Positions 1 to 5,867 of a stretch of DNA of 11,069 nt are shown here, in pieces. The position numbers and the translations under genes were made by a program. The notes beneath the pieces are model-generated. The model was not told the origin of the DNA and did not search any database. It saw only the letters and a list, made by a program, of their open reading frames with translations. Positions within the stretch are counted from its first letter, which is position 1, and each line of letters begins with the position of its first letter. Source of the DNA: an uncultured Methylobacteriaceae bacterium (GTDB lineage Bacteria > Pseudomonadota > Alphaproteobacteria > Rhizobiales > Beijerinckiaceae); NCBI GenBank assembly GCA_937872715.1, contig CALMTJ010000027.1, positions 544 to 11,612 on the forward strand, read 5' to 3'.

Positions 1-385
1 CTTCGAGCGGGTCCGGGTCCCCGTCGAACACGCTCGCGATCACCTTGGGCAGCGTGGTCTCGGCGAGCGGCGCAAGCATCGCCAGGACGGCGTCGCCCGT
101 CCGTCGGCACATGCCGAGGAGCGGCCCGTAGAGGCGCGTCTGGCGAGCTTGCGCGAGGACGTGGAGGCCCCAGAAGAGGAGATTCGACTCCTCCTCGGCA
201 GGGTCGGCACCCGCCGCGATCCCGTCCGCGGCGCGCAGCACCGCGTCGGCGATCGTCGCCGGCCTGGCGATCGCCTCGTCCATCGCCTCGTAGGGGAGAT
301 CGGTCGCGGCCGAGAGGGCCGCCACGAGGTTGGCGCGACCGCGCGCGACCGGGATCAGGTCGCCGCCCCAGCGATCGTCGCTCAC
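1..385 (-). CDS. DUF1186 family protein, N-terminal part (gene continues past the left edge)
   Basis: Reverse-strand reading frame of 128 codons, open to the window edge, so the C-terminal part is missing. It starts with GTG at 385-383, which overlaps the pheT stop codon as GTGA. This is a typical translational coupling arrangement and decides the start. The product begins VSDDRWGGDLIP and contains LPYEAMDEAIARPATIADAVL, then NLLFWGLHVLAQARQTRLYG and ASVFDGDPDPLE near the edge. The pattern of a helical repeat-like start, a leucine/alanine-rich 'LxxLAQxRxxRxYxPLL' helix and a 'SVFDGDPxPL' segment matches what I remember of DUF1186 proteins, some of which carry a C-terminal SEC-C zinc motif. 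That end is not visible here. The biochemical role is unknown. Its position as the last known gene of the pheST unit implies co-expression, not a shared function. Confidence 0.75.
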   Translation of the reverse strand, partial: MSDDRWGGDLIPVARGRANLVAALSAATDLPYEAMDEAIARPATIADAVLRAADGIAAGADPAEEESNLLFWGLHVLAQARQTRLYGPLLGMCRRTGDAVLAMLAPLAETTLPKVIASVFDGDPDPLE

Positions 386-2805
386 GACCGGAGGCTCCCG
401 CCGGTCTTCTTCGCGACGGCCGCCACGATCTTGGCGGACACGGCCTCGATCTCGGCATCGGTGAGCGTGCGGTCGGTCGGCTGGAGCGTCACCTCGATCG
501 CGACGGATGCCTTGTCGGGCGCGACGTTCGGGCCCTGGTAGAGGTCGAACACGCTCACGCCCGAGATCAGGCCGCGCTCGGCCCCTTCCGCCGCCCGTAC
601 CACCTCGCCGACGGCGACGTCGCGGCCGACCACGAAGGCGAAGTCGCGCCGCACGGGCTGGAAGTCGGACAAGGCGAGCTTCGGCTTCATCTTGGTCGGC
701 CGATGCCGAGGCAGGGGAAGGTCGTCGAGCGTGATCTCGACGACAACGATCGGACCCCGGACGTCCAGCGCCGCCAGCGTGCGGGGGTGCAACTCGCCGA
801 ACTGGCCGACCACGGTCTTCGGCCCGAAGCGCAGCGTGCCCGAACGGCCGGGATGCAGCCAGGCCGGACCGCCCGGCACGACCTGGAGGCCACCGATCGG
901 CACGCCGAGCGCGCCGAGGAGCGCCAGCGCATCCGCCTTCGCGTCGAACGCGTCGACCGATCTCGCCCCGCCGTCCCAGTGGCGGCCAGCCCCTTCCGGC
1001 CGCGCCGTCCCGCGCCGGAGAGCCGCCGCCCTGATCGTCTGCCCTTCCGGCCTGTCGGAGGCGAAGCATTGCCCGACCTCGAAGAGCGCCACGTCGCCGA
1101 AGCCTCGATCGGCGTTCCGCCCGGCCGCCTTGACGAGGCCCGGAACGAGGCTCGGGCGCATGTCGGACAGGTCGGCGGCGATAGGGTTCGCGAGCTGCAG
1201 CTCCCGGGATCCGCCGCCGAACAGGGTCGCGTCGGCATGCCCGATGAAGGACCAGGTCACGGCTTCGAGGAAGCCCCGGCTGGCGAGAGCCCGCTTCGCG
1301 AGCCGGGTGCGCTTCTGGAGAAGCGTCAGGATCGGCGCCGCGACGCCGGGCGCGATGCGCGGCAGGGGCTGCGGGGCGACCCGGTCCAGCCCGGCGATGC
1401 GGACGATCTCCTCCACGAGGTCGGCCTTGCCGTCGATATCCGGCCGCCAGGAGGGCGGCAGCACCTTCGCCTTCTCGCCCTGGCCGGCGACCGTGAAGCC
1501 GAGCTCCGTCAGGATGACCTTGGCCTCGGCGCGCGGCAGGTCGAGCCCGGTGAGACGCTGCGTCTCGTGCCACGGGAAGTCGATCGCGTGCTCGCGCTCC
1601 GGGACCGCGCCGACGAGCGCGATCTCCGACGCTTCGCCGCCGCAGAGCTCGATCACGAGCGCGGCCGCGAGATGGAGAGCCGGCACGGTCAGGGCCGGAT
1701 CGACCCCGCGCTCGAACCGGTAGCGCGCGTCCGAATTGATGCCGAGGCGCCGGCCGGTGCGGGCGACGTTCAGCGGGTCCCAAAGGGCGGATTCGATGAG
1801 CACGTCCGTCGTGCCCTCGTCGCATCCCGAATGCTCGCCGCCCATGACGCCCGCGATCGATTCCGGGCCGTTCGCGTCGGCGATCACCACGATCTCGTCG
1901 TCCAGCCGGTAGGTCCGCCCGTCGAGCGCCAGGATCTCCTCCCCGGCCTTCGCCCGGCGCACGGTCAGGCTGCCCGCGACCTTCCCGGCGTCGAACACGT
2001 GGAGCGGCCGGCCGCGGTCGAAGGTCAGGAAGTTCGTGATGTCGACGAGCGCGTTGATCGGCCGGAATCCGATGGAGGCGAGCCGGCGCTGCAGCCATTC
2101 GGGGGAGGGGCCGTTCCGGACGCCGCGCACGAGCCGCAGCCCGAAGGCCGGGCACAGGTTGCGGTCGAACTCGTCGAGAGCGAGCGTCACCTCGACGGGG
2201 CAGGGGAAGCTCCCGGGCACCTCCACGATGCGCTCCGGCCTCAGCGCGCCCAGGCCCGCGGCCGCGAGGTCGCGCGCGATCCCCCGGACGGAGGTGCAGT
2301 CGGGGCGGTTCGGCGTGAGGTTGATCTCGATCAGCGGATCGCCGAGCCCGGCCCAGTCGGCGTAGGGCTGCCCGACCGGCGCGTCGGCCGGAAGGTCGAT
2401 GATCCCGTCATGGTCGTCGGAGACGGCGAGCTCGGCCTCCGAGCACAGCATGCCGGCGCTCTCCACCCCGCGCACGTTCACGACGGCGAGCGTCAGGTCC
2501 TTGCCGGGCACGTAGGTGCCGGGCGACGCGAAGACGGAGGTCATGCCGGCCCGCGCGTTCGGCGCGCCGCATACCACCTGGACCGGGGCCGGGCCGCCGG
2601 CATCCACCGTGCAGACCCGGAGCCGGTCGGCGTTCGGGTGCGGCTCGGCCGTCAGGACGCGGGCCACGACGTAGGGGGCGAGAGCCTTCGACCGATCGGC
2701 GACCGCCTCGACCTCGAGCCCGATCCGGGTCAGCGTCTCGGTGATGGCGTCCAGAGGGGCCGCGGTCTCGAGGTGGTCGCGGAGCCAGGAGAGAGTGAGT
2801 TTCAT
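382..2805 (-). CDS. pheT: Phenylalanine--tRNA ligase beta subunit
   Basis: The 807-residue product has the usual length for bacterial PheT. With PheS it forms the cytosolic alpha2-beta2 enzyme that charges tRNA-Phe. Domains visible in order: N-terminal region (1-40); EMAP-type tRNA-binding fold at about 44-148 (VVARVLTAEPHPNADRL, VVCGAPNARAG); B3/B4 editing domain at about 220-375 (PINALVDITNFLTFDRGRPLH, IAGVMGGEHSG, ARYRFERGVDP); B5 DNA-binding-like fold at about 405-475 (PSWRPDIDGKADLVEEIVRI); inactive synthetase-like core at about 490-700; and C-terminal anticodon-binding FDX-ACB domain at about 713-806 (FQPVRRDFAFVV, DKASVAIEVTLQP). No domain is interrupted. The ATG at 2805-2803 follows the HEPN gene stop by 11 bases. 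No good Shine-Dalgarno lies at normal distance, so translation may depend on coupling to the upstream gene. In most bacteria pheT directly follows pheS; here two extra genes lie between them. Confidence 0.98.
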   Translation of the reverse strand: MKLTLSWLRDHLETAAPLDAITETLTRIGLEVEAVADRSKALAPYVVARVLTAEPHPNADRLRVCTVDAGGPAPVQVVCGAPNARAGMTSVFASPGTYVPGKDLTLAVVNVRGVESAGMLCSEAELAVSDDHDGIIDLPADAPVGQPYADWAGLGDPLIEINLTPNRPDCTSVRGIARDLAAAGLGALRPERIVEVPGSFPCPVEVTLALDEFDRNLCPAFGLRLVRGVRNGPSPEWLQRRLASIGFRPINALVDITNFLTFDRGRPLHVFDAGKVAGSLTVRRAKAGEEILALDGRTYRLDDEIVVIADANGPESIAGVMGGEHSGCDEGTTDVLIESALWDPLNVARTGRRLGINSDARYRFERGVDPALTVPALHLAAALVIELCGGEASEIALVGAVPEREHAIDFPWHETQRLTGLDLPRAEAKVILTELGFTVAGQGEKAKVLPPSWRPDIDGKADLVEEIVRIAGLDRVAPQPLPRIAPGVAAPILTLLQKRTRLAKRALASRGFLEAVTWSFIGHADATLFGGGSRELQLANPIAADLSDMRPSLVPGLVKAAGRNADRGFGDVALFEVGQCFASDRPEGQTIRAAALRRGTARPEGAGRHWDGGARSVDAFDAKADALALLGALGVPIGGLQVVPGGPAWLHPGRSGTLRFGPKTVVGQFGELHPRTLAALDVRGPIVVVEITLDDLPLPRHRPTKMKPKLALSDFQPVRRDFAFVVGRDVAVGEVVRAAEGAERGLISGVSVFDLYQGPNVAPDKASVAIEVTLQPTDRTLTDAEIEAVSAKIVAAVAKKTGGSLRS

Positions 2806-2816
2806 CGACGGCCCGC

Positions 2817-3278
2817 TCAGCGCCCTTTCGTCACGAACGCCGCGACCAGCCGACGACGTTGCCCTGGATTCAGTCGATGGATCAGCTCATCGGCTTGTTG
2901 AGCCTGTCGAATGACGTCGATCGCCTCTTCCGCGGAGGGATTGTAGCCGGGTGGAAGGTAATCCGCATCCAGGCGCTTCTTCTGTAGGCGCGCAACCAAC
3001 GCTCCGATCGCTTGGAGGTCGGGATCGTTCGCTGAGCGAAGCCCGCTTACTGCCACGCGATGACCGAGGCTCCTGAAGACGGGTTCGATCACGTCGCTAC
3101 CCGCTGCCCAACCTACGATGACGTCCACGAGGACGTAGCAGAGCGCCTGGAAGACGGCGTAATAAGCGGTGCTGATCGCCCGGCGTCTGAGAGCTTTCCC
3201 GAGGTTCGTACGAGGAGCGTTCTCGGCCAGGAAATTCGCGGTCTCGAGCAGGTGAGTGACGAGGTGGTTCGGCCTCAT
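2817..3278 (-). CDS. HEPN-domain-like protein inserted between pheS and pheT
   Basis: A 153-residue, mostly helical protein. Residues 32-46 (RRAISTAYYAVFQAL) are the signature first long helix of a common HEPN family. Residues 98-107 (LQKKRLDADY) and the basic C-terminal helix (about 140-151, RRRLVAAFVTK) match the rest of the same family as I remember it. HEPN proteins are often RNases or nucleotidyltransferase partners in toxin-antitoxin and defence modules. The canonical catalytic R-x(4-6)-H motif is not present. The nearest thing is R69-x3-H73 (RSLGH), so nuclease activity is doubtful. Its ATG (3278-3276) shares one base with the stop of the 95-residue gene before it (TGATG). GC of the first four 60-base rows counts to 148/240 (62%), against 72-78% in sampled rows of pheT and pheS, suggesting acquisition by transfer. 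The family call is fairly sure; the function is not. Confidence 0.75.
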   Translation of the reverse strand: MRPNHLVTHLLETANFLAENAPRTNLGKALRRRAISTAYYAVFQALCYVLVDVIVGWAAGSDVIEPVFRSLGHRVAVSGLRSANDPDLQAIGALVARLQKKRLDADYLPPGYNPSAEEAIDVIRQAQQADELIHRLNPGQRRRLVAAFVTKGR

Positions 3279-3565
3279 CAGGCCGCCTCATCCTCGATGG
3301 GTTGCTCCGGAAACACGTAGTCGAGGTAAGGGACGCGAGGGTCGCCGATCGCGAGCAGGGCATTGCTGAGCGCCACCATGGCACCCGTCGTGACCTCGCT
3401 TGGAGGAACACGCCCCGGCGGATCGAGACGGGCAACGATCGATAGCGCGGGTTCGCCGTCGTAGTCGCGCCACGTCTCGACGGTGGCGCCTAGATATCCT
3501 TGTGAGATCAGCGACTCGCGAAGAGTGGCCTCGATCAGGTCGGCAGTGCGGGCATCGACGACCAT
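3278..3565 (-). CDS. Small protein of unknown function, partner of the HEPN-like gene
   Basis: The 95-residue product begins MVVDARTADLIEATLRES and is acidic, with no signal peptide or membrane segment. The middle (VETWRDYDGEPALSIVARL, about residues 29-47) looks like two beta strands around a D-x-D-G turn. A helix with many small residues follows (TTGAMVALSNALLAIGD), and the tail (PEQPIEDEAA) is acidic. I do not recognise a named family, and it lacks the GS-x10-D-x-D signature of MNT nucleotidyltransferases, the classical HEPN partners. The start ATG (3565-3563) has a perfect AGGAGG at 5 bases' distance that overlaps the pheS stop TAG. The end overlaps the HEPN start by one base. This packing says the two are made together, with this protein first, the usual order for an antitoxin-like partner. 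That role is inference only. Confidence 0.65.
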   Translation of the reverse strand: MVVDARTADLIEATLRESLISQGYLGATVETWRDYDGEPALSIVARLDPPGRVPPSEVTTGAMVALSNALLAIGDPRVPYLDYVFPEQPIEDEAA

Positions 3566-3570
3566 CCCAC

Positions 3571-3576
3571 CCTCCT
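3571..3576 (-). promoter_or_regulatory. Strong Shine-Dalgarno overlapping the pheS stop codon
   Basis: Read on the minus strand this is AGGAGG, five bases before the ATG of the 95-residue gene, with its first two bases inside the pheS TAG stop (3577-3575). It is the best ribosome binding site in the pheS-pheT stretch and gives the cassette its own efficient entry. pheS (weak GGAG about 16 bases upstream) and pheT lack comparable sites. Confidence 0.7.
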
Positions 3577-4657
3577 ATCCGGTCAGCCCGCCGAGCAGCG
3601 TCGGCATGTCGAGCGGCCGGAAGCCGTAATGGTCGAGCCAGCGGACATCCGCGTCGAAGAAGGCGCGCAGGTCCGGCATGCCGTATTTCAGCATGGCGAT
3701 GCGGTCGATGCCCATGCCCCAGGCGAAGCCCTGGACGACGTCGGGGTCGAGCCCGCAATTCCTGAGCACGTTCGGATGCACCATGCCGCAGCCGAGGATC
3801 TCCAGCCAATCCTCGCCCTCGCCGAAACGGATCTCGTCGCCGCGGCGGGAGCATCGGATGTCGACCTCCATCGACGGTTCGGTGAACGGGAAGAAGGACG
3901 GCCGGAACCGCATCCGCACGTCGTCCACCTCGAAGAACGCCTTGCAGAACTCCTCCAGCACCCATTTCAGGTTGGCGAGGTTGGCCTCGCGATCGATGAC
4001 GAGACCCTCGACCTGGTGGAACATCGGCGTGTGGGTCTGGTCGGAATCGTGCCGGTAGGTGCGGCCGGGGATGATCACCCGGATCGGTGGCGGCACCGAC
4101 CTCATCGTCCTGACCTGCACGGGCGAGGTGTGCGTGCGCAGAACCTTGCGGTCCCCGCGGCCGTCGGCCGGCAGGAAGAACGTGTCGTGCATCTCGCGGG
4201 CGGGATGCCCGACGGGGAAGTTCAGCGCCGTGAAATTGAGCTCGTCCGTCTCGATATCCGGGCCTTCGGCGACCCGGAAGCCCATATCGGCGAAGATGGC
4301 GGTCAGCTCGTCCACGACTTGCGTGATCGGGTGGATGCGGCCGCGGGTCTGGGGGGCGTCACGGACCGGGAGGCTGACATCCACGCGCTCGGAGGCGAGC
4401 CGCGCATCCATCGCGGCCTCCGCCAAGGCATCGCGCCGGGACGTGATCGCGGCCTGGACCGCGTCGCGCAATCCGTTGATCAGCGGACCCTGGACCTTGC
4501 GCTCGTCGGGCGGCATGCGGCCCAGCGTCTTCAGGAGCTCGGATACGGAGCCCTTCTTGCCGAGCGTGGCGACGCGGAGCGCCTCGAGCGTTGCTTCGTC
4601 CGGGCTCGCGGCGACCTCTGCGAGGAGGTCTCGTTCGAACGTTTGGAGATCGGTCAT
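3575..4657 (-). CDS. pheS: Phenylalanine--tRNA ligase alpha subunit
   Basis: The 360-residue product carries the class II aminoacylation site of PheRS, which activates phenylalanine and transfers it to tRNA-Phe. The N-terminal coiled-coil arm covers about residues 1-90 (rich in Leu, Glu and Arg; LRVATLGKKGSVSELLKTLG). Motif 1 is near 126-154 (GFRVAEGPDIETDELNFTAL, NFPVGHPAR). Motif 2 is near 176-218 (HTSPVQVRTM, GRTYRHDSDQTHTPMFHQVE). The phenylalanine pocket FRPSFFPFTEPSMEVD is at 251-266, and motif 3 GFAWGMGIDRIAMLKYGMPD at 310-329. All key segments are intact and the length is normal. The ATG at 4657-4655 gives the conserved N-terminus. Upstream is rplT with a 116-base spacer holding two small hairpins. 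Downstream, 9 bases away, is the two-gene cassette that separates it from pheT. Confidence 0.98.
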   Translation of the reverse strand: MTDLQTFERDLLAEVAASPDEATLEALRVATLGKKGSVSELLKTLGRMPPDERKVQGPLINGLRDAVQAAITSRRDALAEAAMDARLASERVDVSLPVRDAPQTRGRIHPITQVVDELTAIFADMGFRVAEGPDIETDELNFTALNFPVGHPAREMHDTFFLPADGRGDRKVLRTHTSPVQVRTMRSVPPPIRVIIPGRTYRHDSDQTHTPMFHQVEGLVIDREANLANLKWVLEEFCKAFFEVDDVRMRFRPSFFPFTEPSMEVDIRCSRRGDEIRFGEGEDWLEILGCGMVHPNVLRNCGLDPDVVQGFAWGMGIDRIAMLKYGMPDLRAFFDADVRWLDHYGFRPLDMPTLLGGLTG

Positions 4658-4730
4658 GGCAGGGGCGATCTGTCTCCGCCAAGTCGTCGCCGGTCCGTGT
4701 CGGCGAGTAGGTCAGCTGGTAGAGGTGTCT

Positions 4731-4760
4731 TCCCGCATCGGGATGGCGGGGACGAGCCCC
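4731..4760 (-). promoter_or_regulatory. Two adjacent small hairpins in the rplT-pheS spacer
   Basis: In the 113-base spacer there are two back-to-back inverted repeats: tcccg/cggga (4731-4735, 4739-4743) with a 3-base loop, and gggg/cccc (4748-4751, 4757-4760) with a 5-base loop. Neither is followed by a T-run in the transcript, so a simple intrinsic terminator is unlikely. They could modulate read-through or processing between the ribosomal protein genes and pheS. I see no leader peptide rich in Phe codons like that of the enterobacterial pheST attenuator. Confidence 0.3.
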
Positions 4761-4773
4761 TCCGCGGCGCCGG

Positions 4774-5151
4774 TCAGGCCGCCTGGAGGAGCTCCGGCGG
4801 GAGCGCCGCCTTGGCCTTCTCGGCGATGGCCGCGAAGGCGGCGGGCTCGCGGATCGCGAGATCGGACAGGACCTTGCGGTCGACCTCCACCCCGGCCTTG
4901 GCCAAGCCGTCGATCAGGCGGGAATAGGTCAGGCCGTGCTCGCGGGCCGCCGCGTTCAGGCGCTGGATCCAGAGCGCCCGGAAGGTCCGCTTCCGGTTCT
5001 TCCGGTCGCGGTAGGCGTATTGCATCGACTTCTCGACCGCCTGCTTGGCGACCCGGATCGTGTTCTTGCGCCGGCCATAGAAGCCTTTGGCGGCATCGAG
5101 AACCTTCTTGTGCTTGGCGTGGCTGGTCACGCCGCGTTTCACGCGGGCCAT
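4774..5151 (-). CDS. rplT: 50S ribosomal protein L20
   Basis: The 125-residue product begins MARVKRGVTSHAKHKKVLDA and continues AKGFYGRRKNTIRVAKQAVE, the invariant, very basic N-terminal extension of L20 that threads into 23S rRNA during early 50S assembly. The globular half follows (FRALWIQRLNAAAREHGLTYSRLIDGL). Length and sequence are normal for the family. The ATG at 5151-5149 is preceded by AGGAGA at a 6-base spacing. It lies 46 bases downstream of rpmI in the usual rpmI-rplT order. infC, which heads this operon in many bacteria, is not upstream here. In E. coli and Bacillus L20 represses its own operon through an mRNA structure; whether the leader here does this is not known. Confidence 0.98.
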   Translation of the reverse strand: MARVKRGVTSHAKHKKVLDAAKGFYGRRKNTIRVAKQAVEKSMQYAYRDRKNRKRTFRALWIQRLNAAAREHGLTYSRLIDGLAKAGVEVDRKVLSDLAIREPAAFAAIAEKAKAALPPELLQAA

Positions 5152-5197
5152 GATGATCTCCTGTCAGGAATGGGATGGCGGGACGTGCGGATGATCT

Positions 5198-5398
5198 TCA
5201 GCCGTTCGGCAGGAAGAACTTCTTCACGTTGTCGGCGTCACCCTTGAACATCACGGTGGTGCCGCGCTGGTTGCGGATGTGCTTGTTGGTCCGCTTGATC
5301 ATGCCATGCCGCTTGCCGGCCTGGGCCATGATCACCTTCCCGGTTCCTGAGATCTTGAAGCGCTTCTTCGCGCCCGACTTCGTCTTGAGCTTGGGCAT
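5198..5398 (-). CDS. rpmI: 50S ribosomal protein L35
   Basis: The 66-residue product begins MPKLKTKSGAKKRFKISGTG and includes GKVIMAQAGKRHGMIKRTNK and the NQRGTT segment, the complete and typical L35 sequence. It is a small basic protein of the large subunit, buried in 23S rRNA. The start ATG (5398-5396) has AGGAGAG a few bases upstream on the minus strand. It is the first gene of the leftward unit rpmI-rplT-pheS-cassette-pheT-DUF1186. Upstream comes a leader of roughly 110 bases with a hairpin and a candidate promoter, then the divergent vapBC operon. Confidence 0.98.
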   Translation of the reverse strand: MPKLKTKSGAKKRFKISGTGKVIMAQAGKRHGMIKRTNKHIRNQRGTTVMFKGDADNVKKFFLPNG

Positions 5399-5478
5399 TT
5401 GGCTCTCCTGAACGCGCGAGAGCGAGGCTTGCGCCCCGACCGCGCTTCGAGTGCTGCGTTGAGCAGGAACGAACAGCC

Positions 5479-5503
5479 ACGGCAGCCCTTTCGGCCGGGC
5501 CGT
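5479..5503 (-). promoter_or_regulatory. Hairpin in the rpmI leader
   Basis: On the transcript strand, acggc (5503-5499) pairs with gccgt (5483-5479), and inside it cc/gg can continue around a GGCCGAAA loop. A register using cggccc/gggctg is also possible. It lies about 80 bases before the rpmI start, where L20- or L35-operon leaders often carry autoregulatory structures. No sequence match to a known leader family can be claimed by eye. Confidence 0.35.
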
Positions 5504-5515
5504 TCGAAGAGGCGG

Positions 5516-5544
5516 CTTATGCCAGAGGGTCTCCGGGAGGGCAA
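5516..5544 (-). promoter_or_regulatory. Candidate sigma-70-type promoter for rpmI-rplT-pheST
   Basis: On the minus strand TTGCCC (-35, 5544-5539) and CATAAG (-10, 5521-5516) are separated by exactly 17 bases, each matching 4 of 6 consensus positions. This would start the transcript near 5508 and give a leader of about 110 bases. It is the best pair I see in the 247-base divergent region, but in GC-rich alphaproteobacteria by-eye calls are weak. Confidence 0.4.
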
Positions 5545-5552
5545 GGCGCTTG

Positions 5553-5582
5553 GCTCGCGGCAGGTGGCCGTGCTCGCGGCAG
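5553..5582. repeat. Direct repeat of 11 bases upstream of the rpmI promoter
   Basis: gctcgcggcag occurs at 5553-5563 and again at 5572-5582, a 19-base period. On the rpmI strand this lies just upstream of the candidate -35 box. It could be paired sites for a regulator bound on one DNA face at about two helical turns, or chance in GC-rich DNA. Confidence 0.35.
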
Positions 5583-5590
5583 AGCGCTGC

Positions 5591-5634
5591 CAGGCATTGA
5601 ACAGAACATCAGTCGATGCTGATATGCGTGCCTG
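5591..5634 (+). promoter_or_regulatory. Nested inverted repeat and promoter of vapBC
   Basis: An inner inverted repeat atcag-N6-ctgat (5608-5623) lies inside an outer one, caggca (5591-5596) and tgcctg (5629-5634). A TTGAAC -35-like box (5597-5602, 5 of 6 consensus) is followed 18 bases later by GATATG (5621-5626, 3 of 6), so the inner repeat would overlap the -10. VapB antitoxins normally bind such palindromes to repress their own operon. The Shine-Dalgarno GGAGG follows at 5634-5638, 7 bases before the vapB ATG. Confidence 0.5.
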
Positions 5635-5645
5635 GAGGCGATCGG

Positions 5646-5843
5646 ATGCGTACGACCTTGTCACTGGACGACGATCTCGTCGCGACCGCGCAGGAATATA
5701 CCGGGATTTTGGAGAAATCCGCGCTTGTACGCGAGGCTCTCAACGCGCTGGTTCAGCGGGAAGCAGCCCGACGGCTGGTGAAGCTGGGCGGCTCCCAGCC
5801 CGATTTCCGGGCGGCGCCGCGGCGGCGCCCGCCCGCGACGTGA
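5646..5843 (+). CDS. vapB: VapB-type antitoxin (type II toxin-antitoxin)
   Basis: The 65-residue product begins MRTTLSLDDDLVATAQEYTG and continues with KSALVREALNALVQREAARR and LVKLGG. This is the small VapB/DUF2191-type antitoxin pattern: a short N-terminal beta strand (RTTLSL), two helices for DNA binding, then a disordered C-terminal tail (about 48-65, PDFRAAPRRRPPAT) that would wrap the toxin. The ATG at 5646 is chosen because GGAGG stands 7 bases before it and the conserved MRTTL start follows. An upstream start at 5616 would run through the operator. The stop TGA is followed 10 bases later by the vapC GTG. It neutralises VapC and probably represses the operon at the palindrome upstream. 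Family assignment is confident; the exact partner specificity is inferred from adjacency. Confidence 0.9.
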   Translation: MRTTLSLDDDLVATAQEYTGILEKSALVREALNALVQREAARRLVKLGGSQPDFRAAPRRRPPAT

Positions 5844-5867
5844 TCCTCGCGGCGTGATCCTGGCGGA
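5840..5867 (+). repeat. 14-base tandem duplication at the vapB/vapC boundary
   Basis: gtgatcctcgcggc (5840-5853) and gtgatcctggcgga (5854-5867) are tandem copies differing at 2 of 14 positions. The second copy holds the real vapC start. The first begins with a GTG overlapping the vapB TGA, but it reads only M-I-L-A-A before a TGA that overlaps the second GTG. A local duplication of the vapC start is the simplest explanation. Confidence 0.75.

Noticed and set aside
703..2901. A 732-codon open frame on the plus strand opposite pheT, and a 432-codon one at 3629-4927 opposite pheS
   Set aside because: Both lie antisense to clearly recognisable PheRS genes, have Arg/Gly/Asp/Ala-rich unnatural compositions and no domain. 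Long stop-free antisense frames are expected in 70% GC coding DNA.
5820..5837. Two copies of ggcgcc near the end of vapB as a possible hairpin terminator
   Set aside because: They lie inside the antitoxin coding tail, have no T-run after them, and termination there would separate vapC from its antitoxin.
5399..5857. A 152-codon plus-strand frame through the rpmI leader and vapB
   Set aside because: It is out of frame with vapB, starts next to the rpmI ATG and has no recognisable fold; it is best explained by GC-rich composition.
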